A stretch of 64,000 nucleotides of DNA from Azolla pinnata (Eukaryota > Streptophyta > Polypodiopsida > Salviniales > Salviniaceae). The position numbers and the translations under genes are program-made. The notes beneath the pieces are model-generated. The model was not told the DNA's origin. It was given only the letters and a program-made list of their open reading frames with translations, and did not search any database. Shown one piece after another: positions 11,838 through 22,791 of this stretch (the stretch's first letter is position 1; each line of letters starts with the position of its first letter). The stretch lies in contig JBBBWG010031419.1 in NCBI GenBank assembly GCA_037176905.1, positions 17,107-81,106 on the forward strand. Direction: 5' to 3'.

Positions 11838-12420
11838 TTTTCCTGTTTTTTCTTATATCGTGCCCGAATTCCTTTGCACCCAGTGGGTTGGTTTATAAGA
11901 CTTGTATCTGCAATCCTTATGCAATTTGATAGTTTTCTACATTCCAATGCAAATTTATTGCGTTGCTTGCATCTGTCATTCCTTGAATGTCCCATGGAGA
12001 ATGCCATGCGTGTAATATGGATCTCGTATCTTATACTGAGATCTCAATTCGGAAGGCTCTGTTACGTGTGCTGATTGCGTTGTCTCGCAATTCTAATGCA
12101 AAAATGGTGTAGTTATGTCCGATGCATAATTGTTTGTTCATAATTTCTACAAATAATATCAAAAGCTTTTCTTTTAGTTGATTATTTCCCACCAATTTCT
12201 ATGCAAATTTGTTGAATATCTTGTGTAAGCTATATGCCAATCCCACAGAATTTTGGATGTTTTTGTGAACTTATGCAATTGTGTGACACTGCACATCTGC
12301 TTCACATAGTTATAAGAGGCAAGAATAGTTCTGACCAAATTCCTCTGCAGGATTTGGGACTCTAGTACAGCCAGATTCTTGTTGAAAGCATAGAGAAAGG
12401 GTATATAATTCTGTATAAAG

Positions 12421-14428
12421 ATGTTCAAGAATGCATTCCAATCGGGTTTTCTTTCCATATTCTACAGTGTTGGGTAATTACAATCTAACCCATTAGAGAT
12501 TTTTATGTTGCAAATAAAATTATATCTTGCTCTATACTCATTGTAATGTTTTTATGGTCCCTGACAGGAGCAAGCCACTTCAAATATGGGATAAACAAGG
12601 TATGCTTTGTAACTCACTGCTTCAAAAGTTTACTTATATTAACCGAGATAGTTGACTTGATGATTTTAGTGCAGAAATTCTAATGGAGGCATTTTTGCTG
12701 ACAAATAAAAAATGTTTTCAGTTTTTCTAGTGTGTATATTTTAGTAGCTTTACCTTTGGATTGTCCATAGGTCAAATGAACAATACAGTAGATTTCTTTT
12801 GCTCCTGAATTGTTTCCTTATCAAGTAATTCGATAAGAAGGAAATGAATTTCTTTAGCATCCATGGATTTCTTGTATGATGAAGGAACCAATCTATCTAA
12901 TTTGTCTACGGCGATTTAGTATATATCATATTATTCTGCTGCAGTTAAGAACGGACATGTAAAAAGACTAACAGATGAAGATATCCAATCTTGTGTGGTT
13001 GAAATCATGGGCACAAATGTGGCCACAAATTACATATCGGCTCCTCCAGATCCACACGGAACCCTAGGGATAAAATTGCCATTTCTGGTCATGATTATTA
13101 AGAATATGAGGAAATATTTCACCTTTGAAGTTGAAGTGCTTGATGATAAGAATTTGAGACGTCGTTTCAGAGCTTCGAATTATCAAGTAAGAAATGCACT
13201 GATAAATCCAACATGAATTGAAAATTGATAGAACGCACTGTCTTGGAGCTCTCTTGTAGATAAATAACTGGGATATTCAGTGGGAGGGGTGGGTATTCAA
13301 GACCTTTTCTTTGCTTATAAATCGCTTATGTAAAACTTCCATATGAAAGGGGAGGGGTTTGGAACATGTTTTAAATCGTAGAAAGGATGCATTATACTCG
13401 GAAGAATATGAAGATGCTGCATTTTATGTTGTGAGTTATCAGAAAATAAAGATGGTTAGGAAGTGGTCCTTTGTGTAGATTGTTTGCACTAGTGATCCAC
13501 TACCCCTAGAAATTGTGTACTTACAAGATCTCTTTATGAATGACAGCCTAGAGGTTGTATTCCTTTTTTATCTGCACCTAGAAATATATAATTATTTTAT
13601 TTTTATATGCATGATAGCATGAAAATTGTGTCATGTTCCTTGTTCATCATGATTTACGCCCTTTTTCTGCATTAATCTTCATCATGTAGGATTGTTCTTT
13701 CATTAAAAAGAAACTGCATTAAATTATTTGAAGGTCGTACTTTTATACAACACAACCAAAATATAGTTTTGTCATTTGAACTTTGTGATTGTCATCGGGT
13801 TAATATTCATTGTTTAGTCAATATCCATCATGGACCTTGTTTGATGTGGTAAAACTGATGGAATAATGGCAGACATTGACACGTGTAAGGCCATTTATAT
13901 GCACGATGCCAATGAAGCTGGATGAAGGATGGAATCAGATCCAGTTCAATCTTTCAGATTTCACAAGACGTGCGTATGGCACCAACTATGTTGAAACCCT
14001 CCGGGTGCAGGTCCATGCAAATTGCCGCATTCGCCGCATCTACTTCTCTGACCGACTCTATTCTGAGGATGAAGTTCCCCCAGAGTTCAAGCTGTTCCTG
14101 CCCATACAGGTACAATAAGGAACCTGATCATGAAATACCTTTGTTTAGTGTTTTTTTAGTGTTTTCTTTCCAAGAGAAGATTCAACTTTGATATCAGCTT
14201 CCTATGATGAATATTCTAGTCAATAGCTTCCTGGCATTCGCATTGTACAACATCACCTATGTACCAGTTTCGTGTAAACCAGTGATTTCTGGCTTCTCAC
14301 ATTTTAGGCTACAGCCATTCTTACTCTTGAAGCATTTGAATGTGTAGGAAACAAGAGCTATGGAAAATGTTTACAACCCACATGAGGCCCCTGCTCCTCC
14401 AGTATCAGTTAACAATGTTGGAGCTTAA
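12421..14428 (+). CDS. CFAP20: Cilia- and flagella-associated protein 20 (CFAP20/BUG22)
   Basis: Inner-junction protein of axonemal doublet microtubules, also retained in plants without motile cilia. Exons 12421-12473, 12568-12599, 12945-13186, 13873-14109, 14348-14428; phases agree and give 214 residues. The start [18 protein letters not shown] is the typical N-terminus of the family. [57 protein letters not shown] and [16 protein letters not shown] follow in the standard order, spanning the whole DUF667 fold. The fifth exon adds a short tail rich in Pro, Val and Asn, longer than the animal C-terminus. Conservation is very high and I see no defect. The gene is divergent from NAA35, with about 3.8 kb of repeat-rich DNA between the two starts. 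If the host has swimming sperm, the axonemal role would apply. Confidence 0.97.
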
Positions 14429-15788
14429 AAACGATTGTAATAGCGAGACAACCACATGTTTTTAATGTGCTATCTGCTTGGAAGCCGTTTAATTTTGTAA
14501 AAAAGAAATAGAAATAAAAAAAGTGGGTGGATTTGTTGTTTCCCTTCTTCATAACAATGAAGTAGAAGAGTGAGCTAGTTTTCCGTTCTCAAAGATGGTG
14601 GAATGTTACAAAACTGTATTTTAATCAGAGCCCTCTTACCCAAGGCGGTGCAAGAAAGAGTGAGGTTCAAGTGGAAAGAATTGACTGTGATCTATAACTT
14701 AAGCAAACTATTTCTGGTATTCTGTTATGCTAGAAAATCCGTCTTTGAAGTTCTTCACTAAAAGCAAGTGATAGAACCATGGGAGTGTCAGAGATGAAAT
14801 TATTCGATTGCACTCACCAGGGATATCTGCCATGTTTAATGTGAGCTTAAAGCATCTGCCATTGGTAATGTGAGCTTAAAGCATCTGCCATCGGTAACAT
14901 GAGCTTAAAGCATCAGCCATCAATAACATGAGCTAAATGATTGCAAGTCATAGATTGCTTGATTATCTACAATAGTTGGAGTGGTGCTCACAGAGGATGA
15001 TGGGTGAACAATGTAGAACAAATGTATAACCCTTTTCAGAAATAGCCAAATGCATAGATGATGCCAAAACACCATCAACTTACATGTTCGATCATTACAT
15101 ACACAGAACAGGAATACCAAGCAAATCCAAATGACCAAGAATATGAAGAACGTGGTGAAAACATTTCCTTAATCAGAAACTTAAAACAAAAAAGGAAGGG
15201 GAAGTTTTTGCCAGCATTTTTATTTTGTAAACTTTAAAATATAAACCCTTTTGATGATGAATGATCTATGATTTCCATAGTATTTATTTTCTAAAAAAGG
15301 CATGTTAGTGGAGGTAGCTGGAACAAAGACATAAATAAAGGAGGCTAGCTAGCAAATCAAAGAGCTAGCCAGCAAATCAAAGAGCTAGCCAGCAAATCAA
15401 AGAGGAACCCACTCGGTTAAGTAAGAGAACAGTGTTGAGCTTTATAAATTGTCTGCTAGCTTGATTGGCTATATTCAATAACAAATATCCCATGTATAGT
15501 TGATGGTTTATTTTTCTGGCAATAAATTACAAAATAACGTAATCGCATCAAGAAGCATGGAAGCAGCTTTTCCATGCCACCTGACGAGTTAATTCACACA
15601 TCTGTTTTTTTTTCTTTCTTTTACATGCAATTCTAGAATCATGAGCACATATTTCTTACAAAGGGCAGCCACGGGGTGGCCTGATGATGAGGATATGCAC
15701 AAAAATTTACTATGGGAGAGAGAAAATACTCTTGGTGTGTTGCCTGGGTCAGTTTGTATGACTGGTGTGCTGGATTGACCTTCGTCGA
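14429..15788. other. Region between convergent CFAP20 and MYB genes, with small tandem repeats
   Basis: No gene recognised. Holds about four copies of a ~31-bp unit (GAGCTTAAAGCATCTGCCAT, about 14820-14935) and three copies of a 20-bp unit (AGCTAGCCAGCAAATCAAAG, about 15341-15402). It should include both 3' UTRs. Confidence 0.6.
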
Positions 15789-18724
15789 TCACATATTGTC
15801 TAGGAAGGAGCCTTGTGGGGTGCTGTAATCTACTGCAAATGAATGGGCGGAGCCCTCGTTCTGGATAGCCTGCGTCAGATCATTGCCATGCAATAGGCTT
15901 TGTAGTATCATACTCCACGATGTCGATGAATCATGAGAATCATTCAAGCCATGTTCCTGTGCTAGCATCCCGGCTGCAGAGTTGTCATCTTCATCCAAAG
16001 CTGTGCCGATGAGTGCCTCTCCATAGCTCTGGTAGCTAGAAAGCATTCCAGGATAAGTCGTATCGTAAGCAGCCTTGGGCAGATCAGCATCGTTCATGGT
16101 ACTGTAAAGGTCGACCATGTCCTTCGGGAGCCGACAATCACCCATGTTCATGATACCTTTGGCCATCAGAGTCCAATAGCTGGAGCGTAGCCGATCATCA
16201 TCATGAATGCACGAAGCTGCTGCGCTTGCTTCGAAGGATGATGCTTCTTCATCTAGGCCATACTTGGGATCCGAATCGACATTGAGCGCGTCTCCGTAAA
16301 CCCTGCAGCTTGTACCCATATCCAAGGAATGTGTAGGGCCATTGACAAGGGCAGAAGAGGTGGTCGAGGGGCTGCTCGGTTCTCGCAGCATCGTGGTGTG
16401 GCTCAAGCGAAGGTTGTCAATGGCTGGGAACAGAGCTGCGGAGTGTTGATGAATACTCGGCTCACGGTCTTCTTTCACCACCGCACGATTCGACAATGCA
16501 CTGGTAGCATCCCCAACATCGCTTGCTAGAACGCTGTTGGGAATGAAGTTGTCGCCGATGTTTGCATGATGGTAGTGCTGATGAGACAAGGGCAAGACGC
16601 TGTTCGGAGAGCTCTGGCTGTTGCTTTGCAGGAGCCGACGCCTGAAGGCGAGAAGGGCGAGTCTCATCTTTTGAACTCGACGGTGGGCTTCTCTGCTCTC
16701 TGCTTCCAATCGCTCCTTCTTATCGAGGACAGGTTTGCCCGGAAGCTCTACAGTAGTAGAACTAGTTGCAGCATTAGCAGTATTTGCAGCAGCTGCAGTA
16801 GCAGCTTGGTTCTCGGCTTGGCTCTTGCCATGGTCATCAGCAACAAGTTGTTGCTTAGCATTTCTCTTCTTGCTACCTTTGCTGCTGGACTGGGATGCTG
16901 CCGATGCCGCTGCCTTATTATTCCTGTTGCTCTTGGTACTCGAATCACCGTCCATCAGGGGCTCATGCGTCATCGGGTTGATCCCCATCTGCCTCAACTT
17001 CCTTTTGATCCTCGTGTTCCAGTAATTCTTGATCTCGTTGTCGGTGCGCCCTGGAAGCTGCGCTGCGATGCGAGACCATCTGCAGGTAACATCATCGTGC
17101 ATTTGTATCACAAAAACATCCATTGCGACTATTTGGCGAGCCAGCAAACAGCAAGTATTAGCACATGGGGCATGAATGACTTCAGAGTGTTTCTGCCTGT
17201 GCATCATGGTGCTCAATCTAAAGAGAGTTTCATCAGCTCTGCAAATGCTGCTACGATAGGCATTGATTGGAAATGCAGTCATCCAAGCTGAGGCTAGTAT
17301 GATTGGCCGGAACTTGCCCACCAAGCTGTGATGATGGTATGAGAGTTTTGTTTTCAAGTTTTGTATGGCCCTCAGGATCCCACATTACTACATGTGTGTT
17401 ACATTCTTCGCAGAGTCACGATCACACCAAACAAACTTTTGGGAGGCACACTTTGGTAGGATTTACCGAAGCCGCTTCGTTTTCTTTCGTTGCCCTCTCT
17501 TTGAAGGAGGGAAAAAAAGGAAAGACACTGATGAATCTGTCCATCTGCTAGTCAGATCTCCCACTATCTATAGGCATTCTAGTAGCATCACCCATCGTCT
17601 TGAAAAGAAAAAAACTTGCATTCTGCGGATCGCACAAGCTCCATGCACAGAAGAGAACACAAGATGGGGGATGCATCGATCTAGCGTAAAAGGTTGTGTG
17701 TGCATGTGGGTGCATACCTGTTCCCAATGGCTGCATGAAGGTCAATAATAAGCTTCTCTTCAGCATCGGAGACATGGCCACGCTTGAGGTCGGGCCGAAG
17801 GTAATTGGTCCATCTGAGCCGGCAGCTCTTGCCACACCGCGACAATCCTGTTGAAGCGCATCGTTTGTTACACAAACTACGACTCATTCCCTCACTCAGC
17901 ACACTCTTCTTAGTGCTTGAATTCCATGCACATACAGCACTCAGGGCTTAGGTGTTTAGCCTTTGTTTGATGCTCAATCTGGCATATCATGGCAATGGTG
18001 CATACAATGCTCTCTACTACGCACACATGTTGCTTGTGTAGCAGTGCTTCGACAATTAACATACAGCTTCGGCATCGGCTGAGCAATATCTACCTCGATC
18101 AACAAGATAAGAGGGAGGCACAACCAGCTTATAGCTGTAATGAGCAGCTCTCATTTGAGATGAACTTGTGCATTGTAGCATTCCTAGATTGGGTTTTGTA
18201 AAAATGCTCTGATCATGCACATTCCTGGCAGAGAAACTGATAGAGTGGTGCATACAAAACATGAAGCCTAACTCACTCCCCAACTAACATACCAAGAAGA
18301 TGATTTGGGTCACTACTGAATCGGACTTGATCGAAATTGGTCATGGCATTGGATGAATTCATCGTGCATAGTCGTCTGATCAAACATTCGCAGTGCTTGA
18401 TCAGCTTGTGGTGTGTGTTAGATCAGAAGTGTTAGATTAGAGAGCTACATTACCTGATTCCAATGAAGAGAAGCACGAGATAGCGATAGATAGATAGCCT
18501 AAACCCTAACCCTAACCCTAACCCTAACCCTAACCCTAACCCTAACCCTTGAGGCATATATATGTATACAATTGTGATGTGTACCTACCTGCAAGCCTTG
18601 GCACCTCCCTCCAGCACCCATGGGTGCCATAGCGCATGATGAAGCTGACGAGCTTCCGATCCTCGTCCAGCGACCACGGTCCCCTCTTCAGTCCAAGCTT
18701 GTCGCAGCAGGGTTGCCTGCCCAT
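15789..18724 (-). CDS. R2R3-MYB transcription factor, MYB20/42/43/85-like
   Basis: Nuclear DNA-binding regulator. Exons on the minus strand: 18724-18589 (136 bp), 17847-17718 (130 bp), 17079-15789. The two introns sit at the classic R2R3-MYB positions, and the 130-bp middle exon is the family's usual size. The protein has 518 residues. It starts [19 protein letters not shown]2 contains the tryptophans of GPWS, GCWRE and LRWTNYL; R3 has [20 protein letters not shown], where the first Trp is replaced by a hydrophobic residue as usual. The linker to the C-terminus ([10 protein letters not shown]) matches the Arabidopsis MYB20/42/43/85 group, known for lignin and phenylalanine supply in secondary walls; the target here is inferred. 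The long C-terminus is Ser/Ala/Asn-rich with no domain I know. The start was set at the conserved MGRQPCC; an in-frame ATG 14 codons upstream is less likely. Confidence 0.95.
18500..18549 (-). repeat. Six-base telomere-like tract (TTAGGG)7 in MYB intron 1
   Basis: About seven perfect CCCTAA units on the plus strand, so the MYB transcript strand reads TTAGGG. It begins roughly 40 bp inside intron 1 of the MYB gene. The unit is the 6-mer form and differs from the 7-mer arrays elsewhere in the window. Confidence 0.95.
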
Positions 18725-19291
18725 GATCTCTCCCTCCCTCCCTCTCTCTCTCTCTTCAAACGCCACTGCCGCCCTACGCCTCTCTTTCTTCTTCTTCTTC
18801 TTCTTCTTCTTCTTCTTCTTCTTCTTCTTCCCTTCTTGTCAGTCTTTGTTGCCGCCTTTGGAAACTCGGGGAGGGCCACACCACAACCCTAATCGAGCCG
18901 GAAGGAGGCGAAGCGGCGATCCATCAGCAAGCAAAGCGAAGCAAGGCAGTTGTGCAATGGGGTGCAGGGAAGCTGGAGCTGCTTGCCGATGATGGGGGCC
19001 GGAGGAAGGGGGAAAGAGAGAGCAGAGACGATCGCTACCTGCACACGGACGGGGGCGTATATATATACACACGCAGAGCACAGAGCTCAGAGACATGGCG
19101 ACAGAGATGGTCTCTGTCTTTAGAGAAATCTTTCTTCTTCTTCTTCTTCTTCTTCTCTCTTCTTCTTCTTCTTCTTCTTTCTTCTTTCTTCTTTCTTCTT
19201 CTTCTAACAACCCAAGATTCAAAACTTTCACTGCTTGTAAAAAAAAATCAATTTGCTTTTCCTTGGACCCCACAATGTTCTACTACTCTCT
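18725..19291. other. MYB upstream region with (TTC)n tracts
   Basis: A CT-rich stretch at 18735-18757 and (TTC)n microsatellites at about 18787-18832 and 19131-19205 lie just upstream of the MYB start; on the gene's strand they read as GA/GAA purine tracts. A TATA-like run at about 19059-19068 could serve the minus-strand MYB promoter. No coding gene is supported. Confidence 0.45.
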
Positions 19292-19292
19292 C

Positions 19293-19363
<71 letters not shown>

Positions 19364-19425
19364 GTGATGATGGTGGTGGTGGTGGTGGTGATGATGATGG
19401 TGATGGTGATGATGATGATGATGCT
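19292..19425. repeat. (GAT)n microsatellite with (GGT) variants
   Basis: More than 130 bp of nearly pure ATG/GAT triplets. It creates poly-Met or poly-Asp frames that are not genes. Confidence 0.95.
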
Positions 19426-19433
19426 AATGTTGT

Positions 19434-20083
19434 GTTTCTGCTAAGTTTTGTTATGTAATTCGTGCATGATGGTTTCTGCTAAATTTTGCTATGTGTTTGT
19501 GTGATTGTTACTGCTAAATTCTGTTATGGATTTGTGCATGATGGTTTTTGCCAAATTCTGTTGTGTATTTATGTATGATGGTTTCTGCTAAGTTCTGTTA
19601 TGCATTGGTGCATGATGGTTTCTGCTAAATTCTGTTATGGATTTGTGCATGATGGTTTCTGCTAAGTTTTGTTATGTATGTGTATGATGGTTTCTGCTAA
19701 GTTATGTTATGTATTTGTGCATGATGGTTTCTGCTAAGTTATGTTATGTATTTGTGCATGATGATTTCTGCTAAGTTTTGTTATGTATTTGTGTAGTATG
19801 ATGGTTACTGCTAAATTTTTGTTATGTATATGATGGTTACTGCTAAATTTTGTTATGGATTTGTGTATGATGGTTTCTGCTAAGTTTTTTGTTATGCATT
19901 TGTGCATGATGGTTTCTGCTAAATTTTGTTACGGATTCGTGTAGTATGATGGTTACTGCTGAATTTTGTTATGGATTCGTGTACGATGGTTTTTGCTAAA
20001 TTCTGTTATGTATTTGTGTATTATGATGGTTTCTGCTAAACTTTTTGTTATCTATTCGTGTATGATGGTTTCGGCTAAATTTT
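19434..20083. repeat. Minisatellite of about 38 bp, roughly 17 copies
   Basis: Degenerate tandem units around the words TGATGGTTTCTGCTAA, TTTTGTTATG and ATTTGTGCA. Unit length varies between roughly 33 and 41 bp, with point changes between copies. It follows directly on the (GAT)n tract; the shared ATGATGG word suggests the two may be related in origin. Confidence 0.93.
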
Positions 20084-21326
20084 GTGTGTCTGTTGTCTGG
20101 TGGGCTGTTTTGCTTTTGCCAAAGTCTGTGGAGCGATCCGACAGAAGAAGACACGATCGGAAGCTACGCATGCATTCCAAAACACTCTGTTGTGTCTGTA
20201 TTAGTATTATTATTTTATCGGCTTCTCTGATGCAGCGGGATTCGACCACTTGTCGATCGGCAGATGGGCAGACTGAAGAAGCACCGAGCGAGAAGCCGGA
20301 GAAAATAACCGTGCCCAGATCAGCAAGGAATGTCTGGAGTCGAAGGAAAGAAGGAAGGAAAGGCACAGAAGAGAGCTCTCACTTCTTTCTGCTCTCGAGG
20401 ACAACTAATCACATGCTTTGTGCCCCATGACGAAGACGGTTAAAGAAATAGATCTTTCCTATTGCCCTTCTGTTCCGGTGGTTGCCTTGTATCATTAATC
20501 TTTGTGGCTAAGGTTCTTCTTCGTTACGCCAGTCTCTCTCTTAGGAAGATTTATGGATTTAGCGTCTGTCTCGATCTTGTCGTTACTCTTTGATTTGCAC
20601 CCCTTCATCGCTCTCACCTGTTGGCCCGACGGATAGTGCTAATCTATCGTAGAAAAAAGGAAAAGCTCTATTACATCTGTCGGATCGCGAGATCCCCAGA
20701 CAGATACAGATCAGTCGAGAGAATAAGCCACCGTGCAGATGTTTTTTTTAAACTATAACGCAGAGAAGCGAAATCTCTTTATATATATCTATATATATCT
20801 ATCTATCTATGCACACATTGTCGCTTACCACGTTTGACTTCTGCTCCCCTTCAAAAAGATTGTACTCTTGCGATAGCCGGAATGTTTTTAAGGTTTTCTG
20901 GAGGACAGAACAGAATCGGTTAAAAGGAGATATAGTTAGTTAGAGAATCGTCAAAGTTGGGCGCTAGACACGTATATAATGCCGATCCCCAAGCAAAAAA
21001 GAGAGCTTCGATCGATCATTCTCCGACTAGTTAGAATCTCACTTTCAATGTAGTAGTTTTTTCCCCCCCCCCCCTCCTTTCCTTTTTATCGGAAAAGATG
21101 GGCGATTCGCCCATGCATGCAGTGCAGTGCAGAGCTTTTTACACGACGATACAGACATGTTGAGCTAGCGATATTCCCTTCCCATTATCCCCTAACTGAT
21201 GAAAACCTTTGGGGATTAATTTTACAGAAGACTTTTGGTTGACCCTCCACGAATCGATCGATCGATCGATGATGATAATGATGATGACGGCAATAGCGAC
21301 GATGATGACAACGATGTTGTTGTTGT

Positions 21327-21361
<35 letters not shown>

Positions 21362-22791
21362 AACCAAGACTCCATCCATTCATCCATCTCTACATACATA
21401 TGTTGCATGCTAGAAGAAGGTCAGATTAGATTGGCATCGAGAGAAGGTCAGAGACAGATAGACGATAGCTACACTCCTTGAGTGATTGTTGGTGGCCGAT
21501 TGAATCCGTTAATGGCCAGTCCTTTTCACATTTTACATCATCAACCTCATTCCGATTCATACATCTTTAGCGAGCGAATTTCTTGTAGAAGAAGAAGAAG
21601 AAGAAGAAGATAGGGGGGTCTATCGATCCTTCATCCGCTAACATTGGTCGATTCTAAAAATTAGTATGACTCTTCCTTCCCTTGCTGTGAATCTACAGGG
21701 TCTTGTGTTCCATAACGTTGACAGCCCCCGAGAGTGGGATCGGTTCGAAGTTGGCTCAATCAAAAGACAACGCACAACAGTATCATCAAATCCGTTATGC
21801 GCAACTGTTATACATTTTTAACCGACCACCATGTCACTCGCTTAGTCGAGAGCGAAATGCATTCTTCACATCACATCACATCATGGTAGTTAGTTTCACC
21901 ATGAGCTCTGTACATAACCACCCCACACCCAGATGTCGTCTCGACTTGCATGGAATCTGGAGGGAAAAAATCTATATAGCTTGGCAACCATATGATTGTG
22001 AGAGTATAGGATATTACCCAACCACTCAGACAAAAAGCATTGATATGACCTTACCAAAGCAAGAAGAAGCCGGTTCTTTGTCTGATTGTGAAAGAGCTCA
22101 TGGGCTCGCTCTCAAAACACCGCCATTCTGGCGATGATTTATATTCTGCATTATGAACAAAGCATGGCTTCTTTTTCTTCTCTTTTGAGCTCATCCTTGT
22201 TATTATATATATCCAAGAGTTCATCATCGATGACAGATGTCTGGAAAGGGCGACGACGGCATGTTGACCATCACCGGTCAATCGCCTTGGCAAACCCAAC
22301 TCCCGAAATACTAGGCCAAACAATATCCATAAGAAGACTCGAATCTCGTAAACATGTAAGAGTAACTTCATGCGGAAGTTTGCTCGGGTTCAAACTTCCC
22401 ACCCCAGCAAACTTCCCCACCCAAGGGTGAGACCTATATACATACAATCACATGATAGGTGTCGATATATGTCAATATACAACTGTATTGTGCGTACCTT
22501 GACATCGATTGTGTTACAATCGAAGGCTTCCAAGGTTCCGACAATCACTAGGCATAAGAGCTCTCCAGCGATCGTATAGTCGACCGATGATCATGTATAA
22601 TACACACCTGATGTTGTAGTTTGTTTCGGAGTACCTCGACTACACAAACGCCATTGCAGTAACCAGGTTGATGTCTAATGCTGCATAGTCGTGCTTGTTT
22701 CTACACTGCGGCGCATGGCGAGACAGTTGAAAAAAACTCGAATGAAGTGCTGACCTGACAATCTCCGGCGCTAGGATCCATGCCATACAGA
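20084..22791. other. Intergenic region between MYB and ABCG, no gene recognised
   Basis: Holds TATC tracts at about 20779-20810, a GATC run near 21255-21270, (GAT)n at about 21268-21357 and (GAA)n at about 21588-21611. Frames of up to 154 codons are present but show no domain, and the longest overlap on both strands. The region includes the 3' flank of the ABCG gene. Confidence 0.55.

Noticed and set aside
16566-17291. 241-codon plus-strand frame over the MYB gene
   Set aside because: It is antisense to the MYB third exon and intron, and its Leu-rich content mirrors the Ser/Ala-rich MYB C-terminus.
19253-19458. Poly-Met and poly-Asp frames
   Set aside because: These are direct translations of the (GAT)n tract.
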